This document shows positions 24,918 to 34,891 of a DNA stretch of 64,000 nucleotides, one piece after another; within the stretch, counting starts at the first letter, position 1; each line of letters opens with the position of its first letter. The position numbers and the translations under genes are program-made. Origin of the DNA: JALYOC01 sp036675345 (GTDB lineage Bacteria > Myxococcota > Myxococcia > Myxococcales > Myxococcaceae); contig JAKFFE010000018.1 of the NCBI GenBank assembly GCA_036675345.1, positions 397,921-461,920 of the forward strand. Reading direction: 5' to 3'. A model generated the notes under the pieces. The model saw only the letters and a list, made by a program, of their open reading frames with translations, searched no databases and had not been told where the DNA came from.

Positions 24918-27350
24918 ATGGGTAAGGCTTTACTCCACGGTGAGCACCACCTGCGCCCCATGACCCCACTGCCGAAGATGATCGCCCGCTGGCCGGCCGC
25001 CTACGGGGCCGGGCTGGCCCTGGTCCTGCTGGCCTCCACCACCCTCGCCCTGGGGCTGGGTCTGCGAAGCGAGGTGAAACGCTCGCTCAGCTCGCAGAAC
25101 ACGCTGCTGGCAGAGCAGCTGGGGGAGCGGCTGGAGAGCTGCGTCACCACCCGGGTAGCGATGATCGTGGCGATGAAGCGCGAGTGGGAGCTGGGGGGCC
25201 TGCGCACCGAGGACGCCTACGCCGCGCGGGCCGCCTCGCTGATCGAGAGCTTCCCCGGGTTCCTGGCCATCAACCGGGTGGGAGAGCACGGGGTGATCCG
25301 CTTCGTCTACCCGCCGGCGGAGAACCAGCAGGCCCTGGGTCGCCGGGTGACCGACAAGCCCCACTCGTCGCAGACCTTCCGGGACTCGCTGGCGACCGGG
25401 ACCCCGCAGATGACCCTCCCCGGCGAGCTGTTCCAGGGAGGGACCGGGGTGGCGGTGTACGTCCCCTACTCCGACCCGGACGACTCTCGCGGCGCGATCA
25501 ACGGGGCGTTCCGGGCGGACACGCTGATCCCCGCCTGCCTGGGCAAGAGCGGGGTGAAGGACTCCTCGCTGGAGCTGCTGGACGGAACGGCGGTCCTCTA
25601 CGCGCGCCCGCTGGAGGCGGCCTCCCACCTGCAGCGCGAGCAGGCGGTGCCGGTGCTGAACCGGAGCTGGACCCTGCGGCTGACGCCGTCGGTCGCCGCG
25701 GTCAACGCCGCCCACCGCCCGGTGCGTCTGGTGATGGGCGGGGGCCTGGCGCTCTCGGCGCTGCTCTCCTCGCTGCTGTTTGGCTTCCTGCGGGGGCGCC
25801 AGCGGTCAAGGCTGCGGGAGCAGAAGTCGCTGGAGGAGCGGCGGATGCTGGCGGCCCTGGTGGAGGCGGCCCAGGACTTCGTCAGCGTGGCCACCCTGGA
25901 TGGCCACACCGAGTACCTCAACGCCTCGGCGCGGAGCGTGCTGGGGGTGGAGTCCTCGGACCTCCCCGATCCGGTCCCGCTGATCTTCCCCGACGATCTG
26001 GAGAAGTACCGGAAACACACCAGCCGGTGCGTGGAGGTCGGCTGGTGCCGCTCGGAGGTCCGGGTGGTGAACCAGAAGACCCGGGAGGCGATCCCGATGG
26101 AGTTCCACTCCTTCATGATCGACGGCCCCCACGGCCGGAGGCTGCGGGCCAGCCTGGGGCGCGACCTGCGGGAACGCCGCAAGCTGGAGTCGCAGCTGCA
26201 GCAGGCCCAGAAGATGGAGGCCCTGGGACGGCTGGCCGGGGGGGTGGCCCACGACTTCAACAACCTGCTGACCGTGATCCAGACCGGCGCCTCGCTGCTG
26301 CACCGGGACCCGGAATCGCCGGATCGGGATCAGCTGATCGCCGAGATCGAAGAGGCCGGGCAGCGCGCCGCCGGGTTGACCCGGGAGCTGCTCACCCTGG
26401 GCCGCGGGCGCACCGAGCTGGCCCCCATCGATCTCACCGAGGTGATCTCCGGCCTCAGGGGGCTGCTGACCCGGATGGTGCGATCCAACATCATCAGCGA
26501 GATCCGCACCCCCCATCAGCCCACCCCGATCCTGGGGAACCAGGTGCAGGTGGAGCAGATCCTGGTGAACCTGGTGATGAACGCGGTGGACGCCATGCCC
26601 CGGGGAGGGAACCTCAACGTGGAGCTGACCCACCAGGGAGACCAGGCGCTGCTCACCGTCCAGGACTCGGGCACCGGGATCTCCTCCGAGCTGGCCTCCC
26701 GCATCTTTGAACCCTTCTTCACCACCAAGGAGCTGGGACACGGCACCGGGCTGGGGCTGGCCACCGTCTATGGCCACGTGCAGCGGATGAAGGGGGAGAT
26801 CCAGCTGGAGTCGGAGCCGGGCCGGGGCGCCACCTTCTCGGTCCGCCTCCCCCTGCACACCGAGGAGCAGCCCCCCGCCGCGGCCACGCTGGCGCCGGCG
26901 ATCCCGGAGGGGACCTCGCCCCGCACCGTGCTGCTGGTGGAGAACGACCCGGCGGTGCTGGTGGCGCTGGCCCGGCTGCTGCGGCAGTCGGGTTTTGGGG
27001 TCCTGCAGGCGGAGAGCGGGCAGCAGGCGGTGCAGCTGCTGTCCGATCCGGCCCAGGCCCAGCCGGAGGTGGTGCTCTCCGACGTGGTGATGCCCCAGAT
27101 GGGCGGGGTGGAGCTGTGGAAGTGGGTGCGGGCCAACCGCCCCTCGCTGCCGATCCTGTTGATGTCCGGCTACCCGGGCGAGGCCCTGGATGACCTGGAC
27201 CTCTCCGGGCTGGGGATCACCTTGCTGCAGAAGCCGGTGGAGGAGGCCACCCTGTTGCGGGCGCTGCGGACCGCGCTGGGGCAGCGGCCCCCGGCGCCGA
27301 ATCCGGGAAGGATCGACCCGGCCCGGGCCCGCGACGGGACTAGTCGGTGA
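24918..27350 (+). CDS. CHASE-PAS hybrid histidine kinase
   Basis: 810 residues from the ATG at 24918; an ATG at 24960 is also possible, and neither has a strong SD. The order is a membrane segment, a CHASE-type extracytoplasmic sensor (about 55-240, with FPGFLAINRVGEHGVIRFV), a second membrane segment, PAS (about 310-420), HisKA (VAHDFNNLL, H445), HATPase (N-box around N555, DSGTGIS, HGTGLGLA) and a C-terminal receiver (D722 in VVLSDVVMPQMGG). It is a self-contained hybrid kinase with no adjacent output gene; phosphate may pass from its receiver to a separate phosphotransfer protein. Its last 11 bases overlap the convergent PPC lipoprotein gene. Confidence 0.93.
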   Translation: MGKALLHGEHHLRPMTPLPKMIARWPAAYGAGLALVLLASTTLALGLGLRSEVKRSLSSQNTLLAEQLGERLESCVTTRVAMIVAMKREWELGGLRTEDAYAARAASLIESFPGFLAINRVGEHGVIRFVYPPAENQQALGRRVTDKPHSSQTFRDSLATGTPQMTLPGELFQGGTGVAVYVPYSDPDDSRGAINGAFRADTLIPACLGKSGVKDSSLELLDGTAVLYARPLEAASHLQREQAVPVLNRSWTLRLTPSVAAVNAAHRPVRLVMGGGLALSALLSSLLFGFLRGRQRSRLREQKSLEERRMLAALVEAAQDFVSVATLDGHTEYLNASARSVLGVESSDLPDPVPLIFPDDLEKYRKHTSRCVEVGWCRSEVRVVNQKTREAIPMEFHSFMIDGPHGRRLRASLGRDLRERRKLESQLQQAQKMEALGRLAGGVAHDFNNLLTVIQTGASLLHRDPESPDRDQLIAEIEEAGQRAAGLTRELLTLGRGRTELAPIDLTEVISGLRGLLTRMVRSNIISEIRTPHQPTPILGNQVQVEQILVNLVMNAVDAMPRGGNLNVELTHQGDQALLTVQDSGTGISSELASRIFEPFFTTKELGHGTGLGLATVYGHVQRMKGEIQLESEPGRGATFSVRLPLHTEEQPPAAATLAPAIPEGTSPRTVLLVENDPAVLVALARLLRQSGFGVLQAESGQQAVQLLSDPAQAQPEVVLSDVVMPQMGGVELWKWVRANRPSLPILLMSGYPGEALDDLDLSGLGITLLQKPVEEATLLRALRTALGQRPPAPNPGRIDPARARDGTSR

Positions 27351-29625
27351 AGCGGCACCCACCGCTGGGGCCGCCGTCCACGCCCCCGTCCAGCGGCGGG
27401 GGACAGGACATGCTGCCGCCCTCCACCGGGTAGCTCTGGGGGTAGGAGGTCAGCGCGGTGCGCAGGGTGTAGCCGACCGGCTGGTGCGCCACCCGGTCGT
27501 GGGCGGACACCTCCACGTAGAGCTTGCCGCCCCGGACGAAGCGGGGCTCGAAGCAGAAGCACCCGTAGGCGGCGGCGGTGGTGGTGGTGGACGAGGCGCC
27601 CACCTGCCGCTGCCAGGCGGGCTGCAGCGCGCCGGGGTTGGCGTGCCAGGAGGTGACCTCCGCGTCGCTGAAGGCCAGCACCAGCGGGCCGGCGGGAGCG
27701 GTGGGCACCAGGGTGCAGGAACCGCCGTCCAGCCGATCCCCGTCACAGAAGGTGACCTCCACCCCCAGCTCGAACGGCTGGCCACCGTCGTAGTGGGCCA
27801 CCGTCCACTCCAGCTCCCAGGTCCGGTCCAGCGGGCCGGCCGCGGGATCCTGGGCCGGGAGGGTGAACTCGTAGAGGTCCACATCCGAGGGCACCGCGTC
27901 GTAGTCGCCGATCCCGCGGACCCCCAGGCCGTCCACCACCAGGTCCGGATTCACGATCCGTCCGTGACCATGGGAGATCGTGCCGGAGACGTTGCTGGCC
28001 CCGGCCGGCGGGCTGGGGAAGCTGGCGCTGGTGGGGAGATCCTCGGTCATCGCCACCACCGCCCGCTGTTCCACCGCGCCGGTGAAGCGGCCCGCCTCGT
28101 CGGCGTCCGAACGCCAGCGGACCTCCAGCTGGTAGTCCCGGTCGTCCGCCCAGTCGTTGCCCAGATCCTGCACCAGCAGGTACCAGCTGCGAGCGGAGGC
28201 GGCGGGGGGCACGAACACCCGCCCCTCGAAGTTCTTCAACCCCGGGTGCTCCGGGCCCTCCGCCCGCAGCGACTGCAGGCAGCGCGGGGGGTCGTAGTTG
28301 TTGCACATCGTCTCCACCAGGTCGGAGAAGGCCGCGCTCTCCGAGGTCAGGTAGCCGGCGGGGCACACCCCGGCGGAGGGGGTGCGGCAGGCCACCGCCG
28401 CCTCGGGCACGGTGGGAAACCCGGTGATCTCCGAGAACAGCTGCACCTGGCGATCGGGGAGCTCCGACAGCGGAGCGAACCGGCCACCGGCGGCCAGCGG
28501 GCTGACCCGGTAGGTGAGCACGGTGGGCGCGGCGTGGGCCGGCAGATCGATCCGGAACCACTCCGGGTCCGGCACGTGATCCAGCCGGCCGGTGAGGGTG
28601 ACCGCCGCCGCCTCCGGCGCGGTGAGGGTGATCACCCTGGCCTGGGCCCGGGTGTCGTTGGGTTCAGTGGGGTCCACCTCGTCCAACAGGCGCAGCTCCA
28701 GCCGGTACTGGTAGGTCTGATCCCCGGGGACCGGCCTCGGATCGTCGATCCGCTTGTAGCCCTTCACCGCCACCGTCCACAGCCCGGGCTGCGCCAGCCG
28801 GGCGGTGGCCTCCTCCACCGCCTCGAACTCGCCGCCGGCGCGGACCACGTTCTCGGAGATCGGGGTGCCGTCCGGCGCGCTGAGCACGAACATCAGCCGG
28901 TAGGGCGGCGGAGGGCTGCGCAGCGGGGCGGTGAGGCGGACGTGGAGGATCTTCCGCGGCCCGGAGGGAGCGGGGATGTTCACCGAATACAGATCCACGT
29001 CATTGGCCACCGTCAGCAGCCCGGTCTGGAAGCCGGCGCCGGTGCCGTCCAGGGGGATCGCGGTGGCGGTCTGGTCGTTGGGCTCGTTGGCGTCGCTGTC
29101 CACGAACCGCTCCACCGTCAGGGTGTAGGGCTGGCGGTTGTCGAAGTTGGGGCGGGAGGGGTTGGCCCGCTCGTCGGAGACCTGGACCAGCAGCCGGGTG
29201 GGCTGGGTGGTGGGGAACGGGAAGGTCAGCTCCACCGCCCGGGGGGCGCCCTGCCCGTGATCGTCGATCACCCGGCCAATCGCTTGCCCGGGGGTGCCGT
29301 CATCGTTCATCCGCAGCACGTTGAGGGTCAGGTTCACCGCGGTCTGGGGCACGTTGTAGATGCCGCGCACCTTCACCAGGTCGCGCACGGTCAGCCCGGC
29401 GGGCAGCTCGATCCGGAACCAGTCCACGTCGTCGGCGGTGCCCACGTAGTCGGTGACCGCGGTCCCGGTGGTGGGCAGGTTGCACTCCGCCTTGTTCCGC
29501 GCGTCCTCCACCGTGTTGCAGGGATCGGGAAGCGGGACCCCGGCGTCGGGATCGACGGTGGGGTCCGGACAGCCGGTCAGCGCCAGCAGCGCGCCGGCCA
29601 GCAGGGTCGAGGTGCGAAGGTTCAA
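27340..29625 (-). CDS. Large PPC-type lipoprotein
   Basis: 761 residues. The TTG start has GAGGA upstream and gives a lipoprotein signal (LLALTGC). The body consists of about four pre-peptidase C-terminal-like beta modules, recognisable by NEPND/EPND openers and VDWFRIELPAG or VDLYSVNIPAP strands. The C-terminal quarter ends in YTLRTALTSYP and a Cys-containing tail. It is probably a surface protein. It is the last gene of the VWA/TSP3 block, 15 bp after the preceding VWA gene. Confidence 0.85.
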   Translation of the reverse strand: MNLRTSTLLAGALLALTGCPDPTVDPDAGVPLPDPCNTVEDARNKAECNLPTTGTAVTDYVGTADDVDWFRIELPAGLTVRDLVKVRGIYNVPQTAVNLTLNVLRMNDDGTPGQAIGRVIDDHGQGAPRAVELTFPFPTTQPTRLLVQVSDERANPSRPNFDNRQPYTLTVERFVDSDANEPNDQTATAIPLDGTGAGFQTGLLTVANDVDLYSVNIPAPSGPRKILHVRLTAPLRSPPPPYRLMFVLSAPDGTPISENVVRAGGEFEAVEEATARLAQPGLWTVAVKGYKRIDDPRPVPGDQTYQYRLELRLLDEVDPTEPNDTRAQARVITLTAPEAAAVTLTGRLDHVPDPEWFRIDLPAHAAPTVLTYRVSPLAAGGRFAPLSELPDRQVQLFSEITGFPTVPEAAVACRTPSAGVCPAGYLTSESAAFSDLVETMCNNYDPPRCLQSLRAEGPEHPGLKNFEGRVFVPPAASARSWYLLVQDLGNDWADDRDYQLEVRWRSDADEAGRFTGAVEQRAVVAMTEDLPTSASFPSPPAGASNVSGTISHGHGRIVNPDLVVDGLGVRGIGDYDAVPSDVDLYEFTLPAQDPAAGPLDRTWELEWTVAHYDGGQPFELGVEVTFCDGDRLDGGSCTLVPTAPAGPLVLAFSDAEVTSWHANPGALQPAWQRQVGASSTTTTAAAYGCFCFEPRFVRGGKLYVEVSAHDRVAHQPVGYTLRTALTSYPQSYPVEGGSMSCPPPLDGGVDGGPSGGCRFTD

Positions 29626-29640
29626 GATCAGTGTCCTCTT

Positions 29641-31407
29641 CTAGAGTCCGCCGTCGGGACCGCAGCGATCCTGCAGCTGGTCGGGTTCGACGTAGATCAC
29701 CCCGTCCACCGGCCACTTGATGCCACCCACCGGATAGCGGGGCTCGAAGGTTCGAAAGCCGCGCACCTGGGTCCGGGCGCCGGGATCATCTGCGGGGACC
29801 ATGGCCACGGTCAGGTACAGCTCGTTGTGGCCGCGTCCCTGGACCAGCCCGCCGTCGGGGCGGACCCCGGCGTCGGTGCCCGGCACCCCCGCATCCCAGG
29901 CGATGGGCAGGGTGTCGGCGAGCAGGACGTTGTCCACCGCGAACAAGTAGCACTGGCGCCCCTGGGGATCGATCGGCCCATCCGCCTCCACCCAGTAGCG
30001 GTAGGCGCGCTGGGTGAGCAATTCGGAGTCGGTGACCGCGGGATCCATGTGCATCCGGGCCTCGCCGCGGTTGAGCACCCCGTCGGTGTCCGGATCCTCC
30101 TCCAGGTCCCGGCTGGCGCCCTGGAGCCGGATCAGCCACTCGATGGAGTCGGCGATCCCATCCCGGTCGCTGTCGGTGAGCCGGGCGTTGGTGCCCACCA
30201 GCTGCTCGTCGCAGTCCAGCAGGCCATCGCAGTCGCTGTCGGCGGCGCGCAGCGGGAGCGGGCAGCCGGGATCCAGCCCGCCACCGTCGGCGTCGGCGAT
30301 CTGGGTGGGGTCGAAGTCGGCGCCCAGGGCGGCGAAGTGGACCTCCACCCCATCGGAGAAGCCGTCTCCGTCGGTGTCCTTGCGCAGCGGGTCGGTCCCC
30401 AGCGCCGCCTCCTCCAGGTCGGTCAGCCGGTCCCCGTCGCTGTCCGCCTGATCCAGCGGCGAACCGGCGGGGGCGGACATGTTGCTGGCCACCACCTCCT
30501 TGACCACCCAGGTGCGCCGCACCTGCCCGAAGTCGAAGTTGAGGAAGTTGATCGGTTCGTTGTTGCGGAAGTCACGGAAGTCCCCGCCGCCCAGCTCGGC
30601 CATCCTCTCCAGCCGCTCGGCGTCCTGGTTGATGATCAGCATCGGGCAGCCGGTGCCGGCGTCGCTGTACAGGTCGCACACGCTGCTCACCGGCTGGACC
30701 GGGTTGAACACATGGACGGTGTTCATCCGCACGTCGTCCGCCTGCAGCCGCAGCTGCCGGATGCGGGTCACCGCGTCTCCGAACAACAGCTCGGCGTCCT
30801 GGTTGTTGGTGGGGTGTCCGTCGGAGAGGAAGATCACGTTGTAGCGGGAGCGGGCCACCCCGGAGAGGTCGCGCGCGCCGATCGAGATGTCGTCGCTGAT
30901 CAGCGCGTAGATGTCGGAGAGCGCCTTGACGAAGTCGGTGGCGTCCCGGTTGCTGGTGGGGTTCCGGAAGTTGAGGATCTGCGAGTACAGCCGCTGGCGG
31001 GCCGCATCATCCAGGGAGGTGACCGGAACAAAGCCGTCCCGGAGACTCCCGTCCGGGAGGGTGGCCTGGGTCAGATAGGCGGTGGTGCTGCCGGCGAACA
31101 GCATCACCGCGATCGAGATGTCCGGCTCCTGCGGCATGTTGCGCAGCAGCTCCACCACCGCCGCCCCGCGCATCCCGTCCGGGTCGCTGACCCGCATCGA
31201 CTGGGAGGCGTCCATGGCGATCAGGATCTTGATCGGCCGGATCACCTCGTTGGTGGCCAGGGTGCAAAAGCGCCCCTCGATCGAGACCGCCCGGTCGATG
31301 GGCAGATCATCCAGCCTCCGGTCGTCGTGCAGGTAGACGTCGGTGCAGGCCAGGATCAGCAGGGCGCCGGTGAGGACCGCCAGCGGGACGCGGAAGGGGC
31401 GGATCAT
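29641..31407 (-). CDS. VWA lipoprotein with thrombospondin type 3 repeats
   Basis: 588 residues. The lipobox (LLILAC, C21) is followed by a VWA domain (about 57-290) with an intact MIDAS motif DASQS (66-70) and FLSDGHP. Next come calcium-binding TSP3-like repeats (about 310-450, DSDGDRLTD and DTDGDGFSD) and a C-terminal domain beginning CYLFAVDNV. MIDAS VWA plus TSP3 repeats suggests a divalent-metal-dependent adhesin. The ATG overlaps the upstream VWA gene (ATGA). It shares its whole architecture with 31404-33365 and 34892-36484. Confidence 0.92.
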   Translation of the reverse strand: MIRPFRVPLAVLTGALLILACTDVYLHDDRRLDDLPIDRAVSIEGRFCTLATNEVIRPIKILIAMDASQSMRVSDPDGMRGAAVVELLRNMPQEPDISIAVMLFAGSTTAYLTQATLPDGSLRDGFVPVTSLDDAARQRLYSQILNFRNPTSNRDATDFVKALSDIYALISDDISIGARDLSGVARSRYNVIFLSDGHPTNNQDAELLFGDAVTRIRQLRLQADDVRMNTVHVFNPVQPVSSVCDLYSDAGTGCPMLIINQDAERLERMAELGGGDFRDFRNNEPINFLNFDFGQVRRTWVVKEVVASNMSAPAGSPLDQADSDGDRLTDLEEAALGTDPLRKDTDGDGFSDGVEVHFAALGADFDPTQIADADGGGLDPGCPLPLRAADSDCDGLLDCDEQLVGTNARLTDSDRDGIADSIEWLIRLQGASRDLEEDPDTDGVLNRGEARMHMDPAVTDSELLTQRAYRYWVEADGPIDPQGRQCYLFAVDNVLLADTLPIAWDAGVPGTDAGVRPDGGLVQGRGHNELYLTVAMVPADDPGARTQVRGFRTFEPRYPVGGIKWPVDGVIYVEPDQLQDRCGPDGGL

Positions 31408-33365
31408 GGGGTCTCACATCCGGTGCGGTAGTCGTCTTCGTTGGCCAGGCGGTCGGCGGTGACGAAGTCGTTGAGGTCCAGGTCCGGCCCCAGCGGGGAG
31501 CGGATCCCGGGCGGGGCGTAGCGCCCCCAGGCGCAGCCCACCGTCCACTCCCCGTAGTCGGAGGTGACCCCGGAGGCGGGGGCGGAGGAGAACCACACCT
31601 TGAACAGGTTCTCTCCGGCCACGGTGCCGGCGTGGGAGGGCGGGGAGACCATTCGCACGTTGCTGACCGCGTAGTCGTAGCAGGTGGGGTCGGTCTCGCT
31701 GCCCCGGGGCTGGGCCACGATCTCGTACTTGTAGCCGTCCCGGTCGAACAGGTCCGCGTCCGGGCGGGTGGGATCGGTCTGGGCCAGCAGCTCCAGCGCG
31801 TCGGAGATCCCATCCCCGTCGGTGTCCAGGGCGTTGGAGTTCCCGGCCAGCAGATTGAGCCGGTAGCGGGCCTCCACCCCATCGGGGATCCCGTCGGTGT
31901 CGCTGTCCACCAGGCCGGTGTGGCTCTCCAGCAGCGACTCCTCGTATTCGTTCAGCCCGTCGCCGTCGTTGTCGTTGCAGGTGCACAGCCCGGTGGACAG
32001 ATCGCAGCCGCGGATGTCCACGCTGTTCCCGGGCACGAAGCCACGGTCGGCGTGCAGCTGTTCGAAGCGGTCGGAGAAGCAGTCCTGGTCCGAGTCGCCT
32101 TCATAGGGGTTGGTGGCCTGGGTGAAGTCGTTGTCCAGCTCGTCCGCCAGCCCATCTCCGTCGCTGTCCGGGATCCGCTTGTCCCCGAACGGCACCGCGC
32201 GCAGGTTCTGCAGCAGCAGCCGCTTGAGCACGTTGGGCGAACGCAGGGACGAGTAGTCCAGCGCGCCCAGCCCCAGGTTCTGGATGTCCCCGTCCACGAA
32301 CTCCTGGAACACCCCGTTGCCCATCTGGGCCATCTGCTCCAGCGTCCAGCGGGCAATCTCATGGGCCGCCGCCGGGTAGTCCGCGGTGGCCACGTTGGGG
32401 TAGGTGCCGTAGACGTCCTGGCAGATCGGCCCGCAGTTGCGCACCGCCGCCTCGTTGAACAGCAGCACGGTATGCAGCCGGATGTCGCCGACGTTGTACT
32501 TCTCCTCCAGCTCCATCAGCCGCTCCACGTAGGAGAACAGCTGGTAGTTCTGGTTGCGGTCGGTGCCGGCGACGAAGCCGGTGATCAAATCGGGAGAGTC
32601 CGGGTCCAGCAGGTTGCAGAAGTCCCGGGCGCTGGAGGAGTCCTCCCAGGTCAGCTGGGGACGCTGGTGGTCCGCGTAGCCGTTGAGGTTGTCGTTGGCC
32701 GAGCAGCGCGGGTAGGGGGTGCCGTCGGTGAGGAACACCACCACGTAGCGGGTGCGGGGGAGGATCGCCGGGCGGATGGCCACCGTGTCCTCGATGTCGG
32801 AGGCGATCATCGCGTAGGCGTAGGAGAGCGCGCCCTGGTAGTCGGTGCCCTTGCCCAGCTGGGACTGGAGCAGGCTGACGTAGGTGTCCAGCGACGGATC
32901 GCTGGCAGGGCCGAAGCGATTGTCGGTGGTGACCGGGGGCCAGACGTTCTTCACGTTGGTCTCGAACGGGAGGATCGCCAGCTCCACGTTGGGCAGCGGC
33001 GCGAACTGGGCGATCAGCCGCTGCAGGGCGCGCACCCGCGCCGGCTCGGTGAGCCCGGGGGGGACGATCCCGTCGGTGACCAGCTGCTCGCAGAAGCCCG
33101 GACTCTCCTGGGCCCCGGGGGGATCGGAGATGCACATCGATCCGGACTGATCGACGACCACCACCACCTTCACCGGAAAGCCGTCCGCGTCCGGAGGCGG
33201 GGTGCACACCGTGCCCCGCACCGTCACCAGCGCGTTGGCGTTGGAGTCCTCGGTGGGTTGAGGTTCCAAGGAGGCCTGGGTGCAGGCGCCCAGCAACAGC
33301 CCCGCAAAACCAACGGCGAGCAGACTGCTCGCCGTGGTCCCGAGTTGCTTCGGGTAAGCGTTCAA
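31404..33365 (-). CDS. VWA lipoprotein with thrombospondin type 3 repeats
   Basis: 653 residues. A TTG start with SD GGGGAG and a lipobox (LLLGAC, C28) begin the protein. The VWA domain has MIDAS DQSGS (72-76) and VFLTDGTPYP. TSP3-like repeats follow (DSDGDGLADE, DSDQDCFSD, DNDGDGLNE, DTDGISDALE-type), then a C-terminal domain beginning CYDYAVSNVRMV. Numerous cysteines indicate an extracytoplasmic, disulfide-bonded protein. Reading downstream, it overlaps the next VWA gene by 4 bases. It resembles the CglB/CglD type of myxobacterial adhesin in general design, though orthology cannot be judged here. Confidence 0.92.
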   Translation of the reverse strand: MNAYPKQLGTTASSLLAVGFAGLLLGACTQASLEPQPTEDSNANALVTVRGTVCTPPPDADGFPVKVVVVVDQSGSMCISDPPGAQESPGFCEQLVTDGIVPPGLTEPARVRALQRLIAQFAPLPNVELAILPFETNVKNVWPPVTTDNRFGPASDPSLDTYVSLLQSQLGKGTDYQGALSYAYAMIASDIEDTVAIRPAILPRTRYVVVFLTDGTPYPRCSANDNLNGYADHQRPQLTWEDSSSARDFCNLLDPDSPDLITGFVAGTDRNQNYQLFSYVERLMELEEKYNVGDIRLHTVLLFNEAAVRNCGPICQDVYGTYPNVATADYPAAAHEIARWTLEQMAQMGNGVFQEFVDGDIQNLGLGALDYSSLRSPNVLKRLLLQNLRAVPFGDKRIPDSDGDGLADELDNDFTQATNPYEGDSDQDCFSDRFEQLHADRGFVPGNSVDIRGCDLSTGLCTCNDNDGDGLNEYEESLLESHTGLVDSDTDGIPDGVEARYRLNLLAGNSNALDTDGDGISDALELLAQTDPTRPDADLFDRDGYKYEIVAQPRGSETDPTCYDYAVSNVRMVSPPSHAGTVAGENLFKVWFSSAPASGVTSDYGEWTVGCAWGRYAPPGIRSPLGPDLDLNDFVTADRLANEDDYRTGCETP

Positions 33366-33389
33366 GTGTCTCTCCCCTGGGGGAAGCAG

Positions 33390-34721
33390 CTACTGCCGCC
33401 GACGGCGGAGCTGGAGCAGCGCCAGGACTCCAAAGGCCAGCGCGGAGATCGGGCCGCCGGCCGCGGCGCCACAGGCGAACAGCGAGTTGGGCTGCACGTC
33501 CAGCTTGAGCACCGAGACCGACTGGATCTGGTCCGGGTAGACGCGATCCGCGAACACCAGCTTGCTGGTGAGCTGCAGCTCGTACTCGCCGTCCACATCC
33601 GGGGTGAAGTTGGGGACGCTCTGGTCAAGGTAGGCGTACTGCCAGTGACGGCTCAGCGCGACGGCGCCCACCGGGTTCTCGATGGTGGCGCGAGACCCTT
33701 CCGGCCGGCGGGTCACGGTCCAAGTGTACTCGATGCCCTGGTCGTTGCGGTTGGCGAACAGTGGGGGCCGAACCTTCTCCCCCACCCGGACCGCCAGCTG
33801 ACCACCCGCGTGCACGGTGAAGGGCAGCAGTGGATCCAGACAGTCGTCGGGGGCCGCGCCATTGACCACGAAGCAGTAGCGGGCGTCGCAGATGTCGCCG
33901 CGCAGGTCGGAGTCGTCGTCCACCTGGTCCGGGTTGGGCTTGGTGGAGCAGTTGTCGCGCTCGTTGAAGATGCCGTCGTTGTCCATGTCGGTGTCGCAGG
34001 CGTCACCGAGCAGGTCCGCCTCGGGGGCGTCCTTGTCCGAGTTCTCCTGCCCGCTGTTGAAGATCTCCGGGCAGTTGTCGTAGGCGTTGGCGATGCCGTC
34101 CCCGTCGCTGTCCTGCTTGCAGCGGGAGGGATCGGGGATCACCGACTGGTCGGCGTTGGCGATCTCCGGGCAGCTGTCCACCGAGTCCTCGTAGCCGTCA
34201 CCGTCGTCGTCGGTGTCGCAGGCGTCACCCTCGCCGTCGGAGTTGGTGTCCACCTGGGAGGCGTTGGGCATCCGCTCGCAGTTGTCGTCGCCATCCAGCG
34301 CGCCGTCGTTGTCGTCGTCGGTGTCGCAGACGTCGCCCTGGCGATCACCGTCGGTGTCCAGCTGGGTCTGGTTGGAGGCCGCGGCGCAGTTGTCGCAGGC
34401 GTCGCCCACCCCGTCGCCGTCGCCGTCGGTCTGCTCGCGGTTGGAGACGAACGGGCAGTTGTCCCGGTCATCCGCCTTGCCGTCGGCGTCCGCGTCGTCG
34501 GTATAGGAGAGGGTGGTGCCGTCGTCGGTGTAGGCCACCCACACCGAGCAGCCGCAGCCACAACCGCAGCCGCCGCCCTCTTCCTTGGGCCGGCCACAGG
34601 AGTCACCCAGACACTCCGGGTTGTCCCCGCTGTTGGTCTGCGCCTGGACGGGCACGGGAACGACAAAGGTCAGGGCTGCCAGCAGGGCACCGAAGGTCGC
34701 GGCGGAACGGTATTTGGTCAT
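33390..34721 (-). CDS. Thrombospondin type 3 repeat protein with MYXO-CTERM tail
   Basis: 443 residues. A signal peptide (VPVQAQ) is followed by a CGCGCGC cluster, then about eight TSP3 repeats (DGDGVGDACDNC-type, about residues 70-290). A beta-sandwich of about 120 residues follows (TVHAGGQLAVRVGEKV, DGEYELQLTSKL). The C terminus is a Cys, a short hydrophobic helix and RRRR (FACGAAAGGP...QLRRRRQ), the MYXO-CTERM sorting signal seen in Myxococcota surface proteins. The ATG at 34721 has SD GGAGG. It heads the unit leading into the two VWA genes (24 bp spacing). Confidence 0.93.
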   Translation of the reverse strand: MTKYRSAATFGALLAALTFVVPVPVQAQTNSGDNPECLGDSCGRPKEEGGGCGCGCGCSVWVAYTDDGTTLSYTDDADADGKADDRDNCPFVSNREQTDGDGDGVGDACDNCAAASNQTQLDTDGDRQGDVCDTDDDNDGALDGDDNCERMPNASQVDTNSDGEGDACDTDDDGDGYEDSVDSCPEIANADQSVIPDPSRCKQDSDGDGIANAYDNCPEIFNSGQENSDKDAPEADLLGDACDTDMDNDGIFNERDNCSTKPNPDQVDDDSDLRGDICDARYCFVVNGAAPDDCLDPLLPFTVHAGGQLAVRVGEKVRPPLFANRNDQGIEYTWTVTRRPEGSRATIENPVGAVALSRHWQYAYLDQSVPNFTPDVDGEYELQLTSKLVFADRVYPDQIQSVSVLKLDVQPNSLFACGAAAGGPISALAFGVLALLQLRRRRQ

Positions 34722-34848
34722 CACTGAATGCCTCCTCGGGGTGGGTCCCTAGCAAGGGACGATCCCACCCGTGGATGGGGATTTAGCTGAATGGATTCCG
34801 CGGGTTGCGATCCGGCACGCCGCCGGACCCGGTGAGGTGTGGTGTGGA

Positions 34849-34868
34849 CCCCACTCCCCGGAGTGGGG
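34849..34868 (-). terminator. Hairpin downstream of the MIDAS-less VWA gene
   Basis: CCCCACTC/GAGTGGGG stem with a 4-base loop, 24 bases beyond the stop of the 34892-36484 gene. There is no T-run on the minus strand, so it may be a weak terminator or an RNA-stabilising hairpin. Confidence 0.45.
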
Positions 34869-34891
34869 GGTGGGCCCCACAGTGCGCGGGC

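Noticed and set aside
27190..31431. Open frame of 1413 codons on the plus strand
   Set aside because: It is antisense to the PPC and VWA genes, whose lipoboxes, MIDAS and TSP3 motifs are clear. Long antisense frames are expected at about 70% GC.
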